A DNA stretch of 64,000 nt from CAITSH01 sp945892985 (GTDB lineage: Bacteria > Pseudomonadota > Gammaproteobacteria > Burkholderiales > SG8-39), in contig CAMDDU010000007.1 in NCBI GenBank assembly GCA_945892985.1, positions 62,001 to 126,000 on the forward strand, given 5' to 3'. Under the pieces are notes generated by a model, which had not been told where the DNA came from, searched no databases, and worked only from the letters and a program-made list of their open reading frames with translations. Below are positions 27,768 through 35,432 of the stretch, in pieces. Position 1 is the stretch's first letter. Every line of letters starts with the position of its first letter. The position numbers and the translations under genes are program-made.

Positions 27768-28194
27768 ATGTCCGATTTGACGCGGCGCAACCATCTCAAA
27801 GGACTGATCGGCGCCGCCACAAGGCATAGGCCGCGGCATCAAGCACCCCTCTTATAGCGACCAGGGTGGACACCCCGATGACGTGCAGGTGATGGTCAAC
27901 CGCAATCACGTCTATGTCGGCCACATGTTCGGCGACGGCCGCTGGGACTCGATGCAAAACGAGGACATGATCTACACCACCTACAACAACGCCGGCGTGC
28001 GCATATTCAACATCAAGGACCAGTTCGCCCCCAAGGAACTCGCCTCCTGGGTGCCGCCCATCCCGAAAAACCCGACGACCCGCGCCCCAACATCCGCCTC
28101 GACGCAAAAAACCGACCTTTATGTGTCCAAGGAAGGCCTGATGTCCGTCAGCGACTGGAATGCCGGCATGCACGTGCTGGAGTACAAGGGCTGA
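27768..28194 (+). pseudogene. Decayed LVIVD/beta-propeller-like gene with internal deletion and frameshift
   Basis: A strong GGGAGG precedes ATG 27768, which opens a Tat-like TRRNHLKGLIGAA, but this frame stops after 29 codons. The second piece, in another frame (27823-28194), reads GIKHPSYSDQGGHPDDVQVM VNRNHVYVGHMF and then jumps to IYTTYNNAGVRIFNIKDQFAPKE and ends SDWNAGMHVLEYKG. From memory of the family (about 400 residue LVIVD-repeat proteins of Burkholderiales), the first part is the N-terminal end and the second the C-terminal end; roughly 300 residues between them are missing. So one deletion plus a frameshift near 27810-27825. Confidence 0.6.
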
Positions 28195-28223
28195 TCGCGG
28201 TGCCTGACCGCCCCCGCCCGCGA

Positions 28224-29219
28224 TCAATCCGACTTTATGTTGGCGTCGCGCACGATCTTTCCCCAACGCTCGAGGTCGGATTGGATACGCTCGGAAAACT
28301 GCGCCGGGGACTCGCCGCTGATTTCTATCGACATCGACACCAGTTTCTCTGCAACGTCAGGCAGCTTCAGGATGCGTGCCAGTTCCGTGTGCAAGCGGGT
28401 GACGATATCGTCGGGCGTGCCGCCAGGTGTAAGAATCCCGTACCAAAATCCGACATTAAAACCGGCAACGCCAGACTCAATCAGCGTCGGCGCTTCGGGC
28501 AGCACGCTAATGCGCTTCGGGCTGGTGACACCCAACACTTTGACTTTTTTCGAACTGATAAGCTGCCCCGCCGAAGCCAGGGTCGCCCATGTCACCGAAA
28601 TACGGCCAGTCATGGTCTCAGTCAAAGCCGGGGCAGCCCCCTTGAATGGCACGTGTATCAGTTCGGTCCCCGTGATCGACTCGAACATCTTGCTGACCAA
28701 GTGATGGGGCGTGCCATTGCCCGGTGTTCCCCAGCTTAATTGCCCCGGCCTGGCCTTGGCCATAGCGATGAAGCCCTTGATGTTTTCGGCGCCAAAATCG
28801 GGCCCGGCGACAAGAATCATCGGCTGCGTCCCGACCAGGATCACCGGACGCAAATCACGCATCACATCAAAGGGCAACTTCTCGCGCATGGCGGCGTTGA
28901 CGGTAATGGTGTTTGCCGACAACAACAGCGTGTAGCCGTCCGGTGGCGCCTTGGCGACAAAATCGGTGCCAATATTGCCACCGGCGCCCGTGCGGTTTTC
29001 GACAATCACCGGCTGCCCCATGCTTTCCGACAACTTCTGTCCGAGCAGTCGCGCAACGATATCGTTGGTCGCACCCGGGGTAAATGGCACAATGATGCGT
29101 AGCGGCTTGTTTGGATAGGGCTGCGCCGACACGGACTGCTGCCCCCCCAATCCCAGTCCCACGGATGCGCACAACATCAACGCAAGCGACTTCACCATTT
29201 CAATTCTGCGAATAGCCAC
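28224..29219 (-). CDS. Bug-family TTT receptor (4 of 8)
   Basis: 331 residues. A GTG at 29219 follows AGGAGG directly; an ATG at 29198 is the alternative and also leaves a signal peptide (MVKSLALMLCASVGLGLGG...SAQ). Mature start PYPNKPLRIIVPFTPGATNDIVARLL, VENRTGAGGNIGTD, PDGYTLL. It is the last gene of the minus-strand ring-hydroxylation cluster, 63 bp after the hydrolase stop. Confidence 0.92.
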   Translation of the reverse strand: MAIRRIEMVKSLALMLCASVGLGLGGQQSVSAQPYPNKPLRIIVPFTPGATNDIVARLLGQKLSESMGQPVIVENRTGAGGNIGTDFVAKAPPDGYTLLLSANTITVNAAMREKLPFDVMRDLRPVILVGTQPMILVAGPDFGAENIKGFIAMAKARPGQLSWGTPGNGTPHHLVSKMFESITGTELIHVPFKGAAPALTETMTGRISVTWATLASAGQLISSKKVKVLGVTSPKRISVLPEAPTLIESGVAGFNVGFWYGILTPGGTPDDIVTRLHTELARILKLPDVAEKLVSMSIEISGESPAQFSERIQSDLERWGKIVRDANIKSD

Positions 29220-29282
29220 AACTCCTCCTGTCCTCGTTATAACTGACCGGGAAATCCGGTCCGGATCGGCGTACCGGTCGCG

Positions 29283-30152
29283 CTATTGCGCTGGCTGGTC
29301 AATAAACGCCAGTGTCTGTGCCAAAAATGCATCGCGCCGCTCGATCTGCACCCAATGCCCGCATTTTCCGAATACGTGAAGATCGGCATTGGCGCAGCAT
29401 TGCGCGATGCGCAGTGCGCATTCGAGCGGGACACGCTGGTCATCCCGCCCATGCAACACCAGGATCGGTGTCTCGATGCCGCGCAATTGCTCCTCGGGAA
29501 TACCTTTAACCGTCTTCACTTCACCGGCGTTGCCAGGCTCGGGAAAGAGCTTGCGGTACGCCGCCATGCCGCCCGCTAGCAGACTCACTTCGTAGCGAAG
29601 CCGGACCATCTGCGGCGTCACCACGGATGCATCGAAGGGAAAAGTTCGCAGTAATTCTGCCATGCTCTCGATCGAAGGTTCGAAGTACCAAGAGCGTGCG
29701 TTGGACGCGCGCTGCGCGAATTCGCCGGCCGGAGTGCCCATCAGCACCATGCGCTCGACGCGGTGGGCATTGCGTATCGCTGTCGCCAGAGACAATGCGC
29801 CGCCAAAGGAATTGCCGACCAGGGCCGCTTTTTCCACGCCCAGCGCATCCATGAAGCCGAGCAGGTGCTGCACCCACAGCTTTATGCTGTACTGCGTCCC
29901 TTCCGGACGTTCGGTGAAGCCGAAGCCGACGATATCCGGAACCAGCACGCGGTGGCGACGCGCCATGTCATGCATGACGCCGTTCCAGTTCTCCCAACCG
30001 GTCACGCCCGCACCCGAACCATGCAGCAGGATCACCGGCGGACCGGCACCGAGGTCGTGGTAGTTGGTGCGAAAGCCCGCGGCCATGACGGATTTGCCGA
30101 TCGCCGGATGGGACTGGTTGGGCGGATGATTGCCGCTCGCCGCTGAGTTCAT
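29283..30152 (-). CDS. Alpha/beta hydrolase, meta-cleavage product hydrolase type
   Basis: 289 residues. HGSGAG (oxyanion side), nucleophile elbow GNSFGG with S115, acid in LHGRDDQRVP, and base His in GKCGHWVQIE: the layout of the C-C hydrolases MhpC/BphD. These split vinylogous 1,5-diketones formed by meta ring cleavage into hydroxypentadienoate and an acid. ATG 30152 has GGGGAG upstream; a TTG at 30170 overlapping the dehydrogenase stop is possible. Position directly after a dihydrodiol dehydrogenase and in the same cluster as LigAB-like subunits supports the role. Confidence 0.88.
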   Translation of the reverse strand: MNSAASGNHPPNQSHPAIGKSVMAAGFRTNYHDLGAGPPVILLHGSGAGVTGWENWNGVMHDMARRHRVLVPDIVGFGFTERPEGTQYSIKLWVQHLLGFMDALGVEKAALVGNSFGGALSLATAIRNAHRVERMVLMGTPAGEFAQRASNARSWYFEPSIESMAELLRTFPFDASVVTPQMVRLRYEVSLLAGGMAAYRKLFPEPGNAGEVKTVKGIPEEQLRGIETPILVLHGRDDQRVPLECALRIAQCCANADLHVFGKCGHWVQIERRDAFLAQTLAFIDQPAQ

Positions 30153-30166
30153 AGCCCGCTCCCCGC

Positions 30167-30964
30167 TCAAATGGACCGCGCGCCGACACCGCCGTCGCTC
30201 ATGAAAATCTCCCCGGTTACCGCGCGCGCGTTGTCACGACTCGCGAGCAACACATACAGGCCGGTGTGGTCCTCGGGTCGCTGGCCAAAGCCCAGCGGGA
30301 CCGCCGCGCCGACACGCGCATCAAATTCCGCAGCATCGCCCCCGATATGACGATCGGCGTGGCCCAGGGCCACAGTGCCCGACAAGCCAGTCAACGTGCC
30401 GCCCGGCCCGACACCGTTGACGCGCACCTCGGGCGCCATTTCCAGCGCGAGTTGCCTGACCATGCCCACCACGGCATGCTTGCCCATGGTGTAGAGCACG
30501 CCGCCACCACCGGCATGGAAGCTCGCCACCGATGCGGTAAAAATCATGCAACCGCGACTGGCCACCAGCGCCTCGCGCGCCGCCATCGCCGCATAGAGAT
30601 AGCCACGCAGGTTGACGCCGAACAACTCATCCATGGTCGAGGCCAGCGTCGCCGCGTCATAACCACGCAGAGGCCGCCGGAAATCGAACACGCCGGCGTT
30701 GCCGACCAGCACGTCGAGACGGCCAAAGCGCTCGAGGCCGGCGCAGACCGCCTGTTCGTGCACGGCATAATCGCGCACGTCGCCTGTCACCGTTGCGACC
30801 TTTCCCGCATGGTCCTTTGCCAATCGTGCCAGACCTACGGCGTCGCGATCGACCGCCACGACACCAGCACAGCCTTCCTTCAGGTAACGCTCCACAACCG
30901 CGCGGCCTATGCCATCGGCGGCGCCGGTAACAAGCGCGATCTGCCCCTCCAGCCAGCCGCTCAC
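30167..30964 (-). CDS. Short-chain dehydrogenase, cis-dihydrodiol dehydrogenase type
   Basis: 265 residues, SDR fold: cofactor motif TGAADGIG (residues 13-20), VGNAGVFD, and the Ser-Tyr-Lys triad in FTASVASFHAGGGGVLYTMGKHAVVG. The segment around the triad plus 'VRQLALEMAPEVRVNGVGPGG' closely follows biphenyl/benzene cis-dihydrodiol dehydrogenases (BphB). It would oxidise the cis-diol made by the adjacent ring-hydroxylating oxygenase to a catechol, reducing NAD+. ATGA-type overlap with the beta-subunit stop. Confidence 0.88.
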   Translation of the reverse strand: MSGWLEGQIALVTGAADGIGRAVVERYLKEGCAGVVAVDRDAVGLARLAKDHAGKVATVTGDVRDYAVHEQAVCAGLERFGRLDVLVGNAGVFDFRRPLRGYDAATLASTMDELFGVNLRGYLYAAMAAREALVASRGCMIFTASVASFHAGGGGVLYTMGKHAVVGMVRQLALEMAPEVRVNGVGPGGTLTGLSGTVALGHADRHIGGDAAEFDARVGAAVPLGFGQRPEDHTGLYVLLASRDNARAVTGEIFMSDGGVGARSI

Positions 30965-31533
30965 AGGAACACGTTCAGGTTTTTGGACAGCAAAACCGTC
31001 TGGGTCATGACGATCTCGCGGCTGGCCAGGCGCAGGCTGCCGTCCACGGCGCGGCGCAGCATGTCGGTGCGCCTGCCGGCAAGCCAGTATTCCTCAGTCT
31101 CATTGCGTCCGCGGCAGTTGATGAATGTCGAGTACACCTTGTACTCATCTTCGCGGGCGGTGAGCTCCACCTCGACGTTGGAAATGGTGTGACAGGAGCG
31201 CGTCGGCGGATCCTCAGCCCAGGCGGTGGCATCGAGGAAGCGCGTCACCCGCCGGCGCATATTGAGCATATCGTCGTCGAACAGCGCCATGCGTTTGGGG
31301 TCGATGCGCGGCGTCTTGTCGCGGCGATAACGCGCCTGTATGCCCGGCATCCAATAATGGATGTCCTCGGTCATCAGCCCCAGCCATTCCTCATAGCGCT
31401 CCGCATCGAGCAGCCTGGCTTCCCGATAAAGGAACTGCTCGACCTCGAACACCAGTTCACGCGGCGGCAGCGGCGACAGGCACGGCGGTATCGGCTTTTT
31501 CAGCGCCGGCGTTTCTCCCAGAAAAATGGCCAT
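30961..31533 (-). CDS. Aromatic ring-hydroxylating dioxygenase beta subunit
   Basis: 190 residues with the cystatin-like fold of the family: EVEQFLYREARLLDAERYEEWLGLMTEDIHYWMP near the N-terminus, then SNVEVELTAREDEYKVYSTFINCRGR, and a C-terminal LRLASREIVMTQTVLLSKNLNVFL. It provides structural support to the alpha3beta3 oxygenase. Four-base overlap with the dehydrogenase and 3-bp gap to the alpha gene show a tight operon. Confidence 0.92.
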   Translation of the reverse strand: MAIFLGETPALKKPIPPCLSPLPPRELVFEVEQFLYREARLLDAERYEEWLGLMTEDIHYWMPGIQARYRRDKTPRIDPKRMALFDDDMLNMRRRVTRFLDATAWAEDPPTRSCHTISNVEVELTAREDEYKVYSTFINCRGRNETEEYWLAGRRTDMLRRAVDGSLRLASREIVMTQTVLLSKNLNVFL

Positions 31534-31536
31534 GCG

Positions 31537-32910
31537 CTAGCTCCTTTTGCCTGCGGCGCCCGCCAAGGGCGCGCCCTCGTTGCACATCAGTTCCAGCCAG
31601 CGGCCGTAAAATGCGCGCTGGTTGGAGTCGTTGTATTTGCGCAGATGGAGCGAACCCTTCAACTCTTCATGCTCCACCTCGCTACCCATGCCCAGGCCGT
31701 AGTGCAGTTTTTGCCGACGCGTCACCACGCCGGCACTGCTCTGGCTGGCACCCTCCCAATTCTCGCCATCGTCCATTTCCAGCGTGCCGGAAGGAGAGAA
31801 CGTGCGCATGACCCCCTTGCGATATTTATCCTTGAGCGCCTCAGGCGCCGACTTATTGACCAGCACCCAAGTGTTCAATTCCATTTCATGCGGCCCCTTG
31901 GGCTGCCAGGTGCGGAAGGTGCTATGCCCGGGCAGGAAGGAGAGGTTGGGAAACAATGTGGCGGAACTGATGGCTCCGACCATGCGCGAACGGATCTTGC
32001 CCAGGCGTGCCGCCACTTTCTCTTCACGCGATCGCAGGTAATCGATGATGTCCTGCTCTCCCAGCACGAGGGCGTTGCCGATCATGTCCAGCCCGAACTG
32101 CCAGCCGTGACCATTGATATTCATCTGGTAGCTTTTTTCCTGGTCGGACTTGCCCACGCCCTGTCCCAGCATGGCGACCGCACCCGAGTTGTGCGTCCAA
32201 GCGGCGTGGTAAGAGTCGCCGGCAAAGTTTTCAGCCGGCAGCTTCCAATTGCAGCGCATGCGCGATTTGATGTTGCCTTCGAGAAATTCGGTACCGCCCT
32301 CGTCGTTATCCAACATCACGTCGAGGTACCAGCGATAGTCGCCCAGGTAGGCATCAAGACTCGGTGATTGTTCGTCAAAGGTGGCGAACACCAACCCCTT
32401 ATAGCTTTGCACCCGGGCCCGATGCAGCCCCAATTCCCCCTTATCGAAGTCCGGGCAGGTGTTGCGGTAATACTCCTCGCCAGGCATTCCCACCAGCGCG
32501 CCATCGGTACCGAAGGACCAGCCATGGTAGTTGCAGGTGAAACGCCGCTTATTACCCGCCTCGGCGTAGCTCACCTTGTTGCCGCGGTGGGTGCAGGAGT
32601 TAAGAAAAACGTGAACCTCACCGTCCTCCCCGCGCGCCACAATGACGCCGTCCTCCCCCATGTAAGTGGTGACAAAATCCCCCGGCGCGGCGACCTGGCT
32701 TTCGTGCGCGACAAACAGCCAGCAGCGCGCAAATACGCGCTCCAACTCCAACTCGTAAATGCCCTGATCCCAGAAAATGCGGCGGTCGATGACCCCGCGC
32801 CTGAGATCAATGAGGCTGCGCAAGACGTCGTTATCCAGGGGCTCGCGCATGCCCGGCGAAAACGCGCCACTTGAGGAGGAGAAGGAGGCGGAAGAGGCGG
32901 CATTATTCAT
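31537..32910 (-). CDS. Aromatic ring-hydroxylating dioxygenase alpha subunit (Rieske)
   Basis: 457 residues. Rieske 2Fe-2S ligands are C106-H108 (CTHRG) and C126-H129 (CNYHGWSFG); the mononuclear iron site is D232/H235/H240 (GDSYHAAWTH). It would add both atoms of O2 to an aromatic ring to give a cis-dihydrodiol. The N-terminal 20 residues are Ala/Ser-rich. It overlaps the ferredoxin stop by 8 nt. The protein is of the benzoate/naphthalene/biphenyl-type group with a beta subunit; the substrate cannot be told from sequence. Confidence 0.93.
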   Translation of the reverse strand: MNNAASSASFSSSSGAFSPGMREPLDNDVLRSLIDLRRGVIDRRIFWDQGIYELELERVFARCWLFVAHESQVAAPGDFVTTYMGEDGVIVARGEDGEVHVFLNSCTHRGNKVSYAEAGNKRRFTCNYHGWSFGTDGALVGMPGEEYYRNTCPDFDKGELGLHRARVQSYKGLVFATFDEQSPSLDAYLGDYRWYLDVMLDNDEGGTEFLEGNIKSRMRCNWKLPAENFAGDSYHAAWTHNSGAVAMLGQGVGKSDQEKSYQMNINGHGWQFGLDMIGNALVLGEQDIIDYLRSREEKVAARLGKIRSRMVGAISSATLFPNLSFLPGHSTFRTWQPKGPHEMELNTWVLVNKSAPEALKDKYRKGVMRTFSPSGTLEMDDGENWEGASQSSAGVVTRRQKLHYGLGMGSEVEHEELKGSLHLRKYNDSNQRAFYGRWLELMCNEGAPLAGAAGKRS

Positions 32911-33235
32911 TTTTGGCTCCGGAAAGATCGGCGCATATGAAATTGTTCACGACATCGACGGGAAAGGTGCGCAGTGGCTCGGTTACGGGAAAGCACAGCG
33001 GTTGGCCATCGCGAATATCGAAGCGCCCTTCGTGCACAGGGCAGATCACCTCGTAATCCATCAGCCAGCCCCCGGCAAGCGAGGCGAGCGCATGGCTGCA
33101 GGTGTCCTGGGTCGCATAACACTTGCCCTCGACGCGATAGACGGCGATCGCCTCCTTGCCGGCAATGCGCACCTGACGCATGGCGTCATCGGCAAGGTCG
33201 CCCTCCGCAATCAACGGCGTCAAAGTCTTGCTCAT
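32903..33235 (-). CDS. Rieske-type ferredoxin for the ring-hydroxylating oxygenase
   Basis: 110 residues. Rieske ligands in CSHALASLAGG and CPVHEGRFDIRDG with the usual 16-17 residue spacing; PVTEPLRTFPVDV closes the domain. It carries electrons to the alpha subunit. No ferredoxin reductase gene is in the cluster, so one must be borrowed from elsewhere. Start at ATG 33235 overlaps the ligB-like stop by 4 nt. Confidence 0.92.
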   Translation of the reverse strand: MSKTLTPLIAEGDLADDAMRQVRIAGKEAIAVYRVEGKCYATQDTCSHALASLAGGWLMDYEVICPVHEGRFDIRDGQPLCFPVTEPLRTFPVDVVNNFICADLSGAKNE

Positions 33236-34065
33236 GCCCGCCCCCGCACTTCGGCAAAGCCAAGGCCTGTCACCCACTCCGGCCCGTGCTCGTAAGCGAT
33301 CAATTCGCCCTGCATACCGGGCAGTGCGCCCATCATGCACAGGAACTGGCGGATTTCGAAGGCGCCGTTGCCCCCCTGTTCAAGCACTTCATCATCGCTC
33401 AGCGCCAGCATCGGCCCGGCATCACCGCTCAAGACGCAATCGAGTATTTTTCGGTCGAATGCTTCGTTGACCCGGCCCATTTGCGGCAGGCCCACCCAGT
33501 GGCTGATGCCGCCCGAGCCAATCACAACTACACGCTCGTCATCCCCCCAAGCGGCCACTGCCTCGCGTATCAGGCCGCCCAGCGCATGGGCGCGCCGCAT
33601 TGAAATGAATGGCGCCACACCGCTCGCCAAATAAACGGGGATCACGCCGCGCACCGACGCATTGGGTAGCGCGCAAACGCGCGCCGGAACGCCGATAGAA
33701 TGGTCGACATTGATGCTCTTGGCCACGGCCCAGTCGAAACCCCGATCACGCCCGTAACTGGCGATGTGCATTGCCAGCGGGACGTTGTTGGGGATATCGC
33801 CCTGCTTGATGTTCGCAAAGCGCTCATAGGGCCCGCTGACATCGCCGATGCCAATGAGGTAGCTTGGCAGGCAGGTCGGGCCGAAGAGCACGTAGTGGTC
33901 GGCGCCCACCACTATCACCGTGGTTGCGGCCAATTCACCGATGCGCACGCGAATGCGCTCGTAGGCCGCCAGCACACGACGCTGCCCGTCCGTCCATTTC
34001 GACTCGGGCATATAAAAGATGCCCGGTTCGTGCGGCATGACAAAACCACCCACTATTTTCGCCAT
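33232..34065 (-). CDS. Class III extradiol dioxygenase, LigB/CarBb-like catalytic subunit
   Basis: 277 residues. Predicted Fe(II) ligands H12 (VMPHEPG), H57 (GADHYV) and E237 (GAFEIRQ), with catalytic H189 (GGISHW). The spacing matches class III extradiol enzymes. It is only distantly similar to the LigB at 24629-25468. The context (RHD, dihydrodiol dehydrogenase, hydrolase) means it should cleave the catechol from this pathway, like CarBb in carbazole degradation. The small subunit is encoded 8 bp upstream. Confidence 0.87.
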   Translation of the reverse strand: MAKIVGGFVMPHEPGIFYMPESKWTDGQRRVLAAYERIRVRIGELAATTVIVVGADHYVLFGPTCLPSYLIGIGDVSGPYERFANIKQGDIPNNVPLAMHIASYGRDRGFDWAVAKSINVDHSIGVPARVCALPNASVRGVIPVYLASGVAPFISMRRAHALGGLIREAVAAWGDDERVVVIGSGGISHWVGLPQMGRVNEAFDRKILDCVLSGDAGPMLALSDDEVLEQGGNGAFEIRQFLCMMGALPGMQGELIAYEHGPEWVTGLGFAEVRGRA

Positions 34066-34073
34066 GGCGGTTC

Positions 34074-34337
34074 TCAGCCTATACCGGCATTGAGCCGTTT
34101 CAGGTAATCGGCACGGGATTTACCGGGCTCGTTCATCATCCAGAAACCGTAGGTGAGCAGTGCGCTCACCCCCCGCTTTTGCAAACCGGCGATATCGAAC
34201 GTACGCACCATCTCAAGCTCGTTCGCGTCAAGGCGATAGCGCCCGAGAAAAGCCGCGGCATCGGCGGCAAACGAGGTGCGCGCCTCACGCTTGACCCCAA
34301 GGTCGTACAACACCAGTTCAAGTGCATTTGTGCCCAT
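34074..34337 (-). CDS. Small LigA/CarBa-like subunit of the extradiol dioxygenase
   Basis: 87 residues, all-helical: NALELVLYDLGVKREARTSF, DAAAFLGRYRLDANELEMVR, GVSALLTYGFWM. Its length matches CarBa-type small subunits (about 90) rather than LigA (about 120). Together with the next gene it should form an alpha2beta2 ring-cleavage enzyme. 14 bp downstream of the Bug receptor stop. Confidence 0.8.
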   Translation of the reverse strand: MGTNALELVLYDLGVKREARTSFAADAAAFLGRYRLDANELEMVRTFDIAGLQKRGVSALLTYGFWMMNEPGKSRADYLKRLNAGIG

Positions 34338-34351
34338 GCCCTCGCCCCCGT

Positions 34352-35314
34352 TTATTCGGACTCAAACTTCGCCGCGCGCACAATGCGGCCCCAACGATCG
34401 TAATCGCGACGTATGTAGTCGGCGAACTCGTCTGGCTTGAGATAACGCGACACCGCCCCATCGGTGAACAACCTTGCCTGGACATCCTTGTCCTCGATCG
34501 CCTTTTTCAGCGCATCCGCAAGCACGCCCACCGCCTCAGACGGCGTTCCCTTGGGCGCAGCCAGTCCGAACCATGAGGTCGCGACCACCTCGGGCACACC
34601 CAACTCGGTAAACGAGGCAATGCCGGGGGCGGACGGGGAGCGTGCGACCGAGGTCACCGCATAGGCGCGGAAGCGGCCGGCAGTAACGTGGGGCAGGGTT
34701 CCGGGCAGACTGCCAAAATAAAGGTTGACCTGGCCTCCAAGCAAATCCTGTATGGCCGGCGCCTCGCCTTTGTAGGGCACGTCGCGAAAATTTGCGCCAA
34801 TCGCGTTGAAAAACATCGCCGCGGTCAGATGGGAAAAGCCCCCCTTACCCGTGGTTGCCACAGGAATCTCGTCCTTTGCAGCCTTGAGAAAGCTCACCAG
34901 TTCGCCGAGGTTCTTTGGCGCAAAACCCGGCGGGGACACCAGCGCAATGGGCGCCTCGGCCATGAAGCCTATATGCACGAATTCGCCCAGCTGATAAGGG
35001 AGTTTTTTGTAGATATGCGGATTGATCGCAAACGAGGTCGCGGTCGACATCAGTATGGTGTAACCATCATTGGGCGCCTTGGCCACGGCATCGACACCGA
35101 CGATGGTCGCCGCACCCGCCTTATTGTCGACGATCACCTGCTGCCCGAGGATGCCCGACATGTTGCGCGCCACCAACCGGGCCAGCACGTCAGTGCTGCC
35201 GCCTGCTGGGTAAGGCACGACCAGCTTGATCGGTCTCTCTGGATACCTCGCCCAAGCGGCGGACGGCAATAGCGCAGCCATCAGCAGACACATCATCGCG
35301 ATATTTTTTTTCAT
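34352..35314 (-). CDS. Bug-family TTT receptor (5 of 8)
   Basis: 320 residues. Signal peptide MKKNIAMMCLLMAALLPSAAWA, then RYPERPIKLVVPYPAGGSTDVLARLV, VDNKAGAATIVG (a variation on the VENxxGAGG loop), NDGYTILM. It sits between the CoA ligase and the ring-cleavage genes in the same direction, so a captured aromatic acid may be the substrate of the ligase or oxygenase. Confidence 0.92.
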   Translation of the reverse strand: MKKNIAMMCLLMAALLPSAAWARYPERPIKLVVPYPAGGSTDVLARLVARNMSGILGQQVIVDNKAGAATIVGVDAVAKAPNDGYTILMSTATSFAINPHIYKKLPYQLGEFVHIGFMAEAPIALVSPPGFAPKNLGELVSFLKAAKDEIPVATTGKGGFSHLTAAMFFNAIGANFRDVPYKGEAPAIQDLLGGQVNLYFGSLPGTLPHVTAGRFRAYAVTSVARSPSAPGIASFTELGVPEVVATSWFGLAAPKGTPSEAVGVLADALKKAIEDKDVQARLFTDGAVSRYLKPDEFADYIRRDYDRWGRIVRAAKFESE

Positions 35315-35375
35315 TATTCCCCCTTGGCCGCCATTTTCCCGGCCTGTCCCGGTCCCTTGTGTATTTTTTTCTTTC

Positions 35376-35411
35376 GTGTCTTTTGCATCTTTTGCACCTT
35401 TTTCGTCTTTT
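35376..35411. repeat. T-rich tandem repeat, 9-nt unit x4
   Basis: Four 9-nt units: GTGTCTTTT, GCATCTTTT, GCACCTTTT, TCGTCTTTT, preceded by TTTTTTTCTTTC. Lies in the 118-bp gap between the CoA ligase stop and the Bug gene start, i.e. in the leader of the Bug gene on the minus strand (A-rich there). Confidence 0.75.
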
Positions 35412-35432
35412 ATGCCTGTTGTGGAAGACCGT

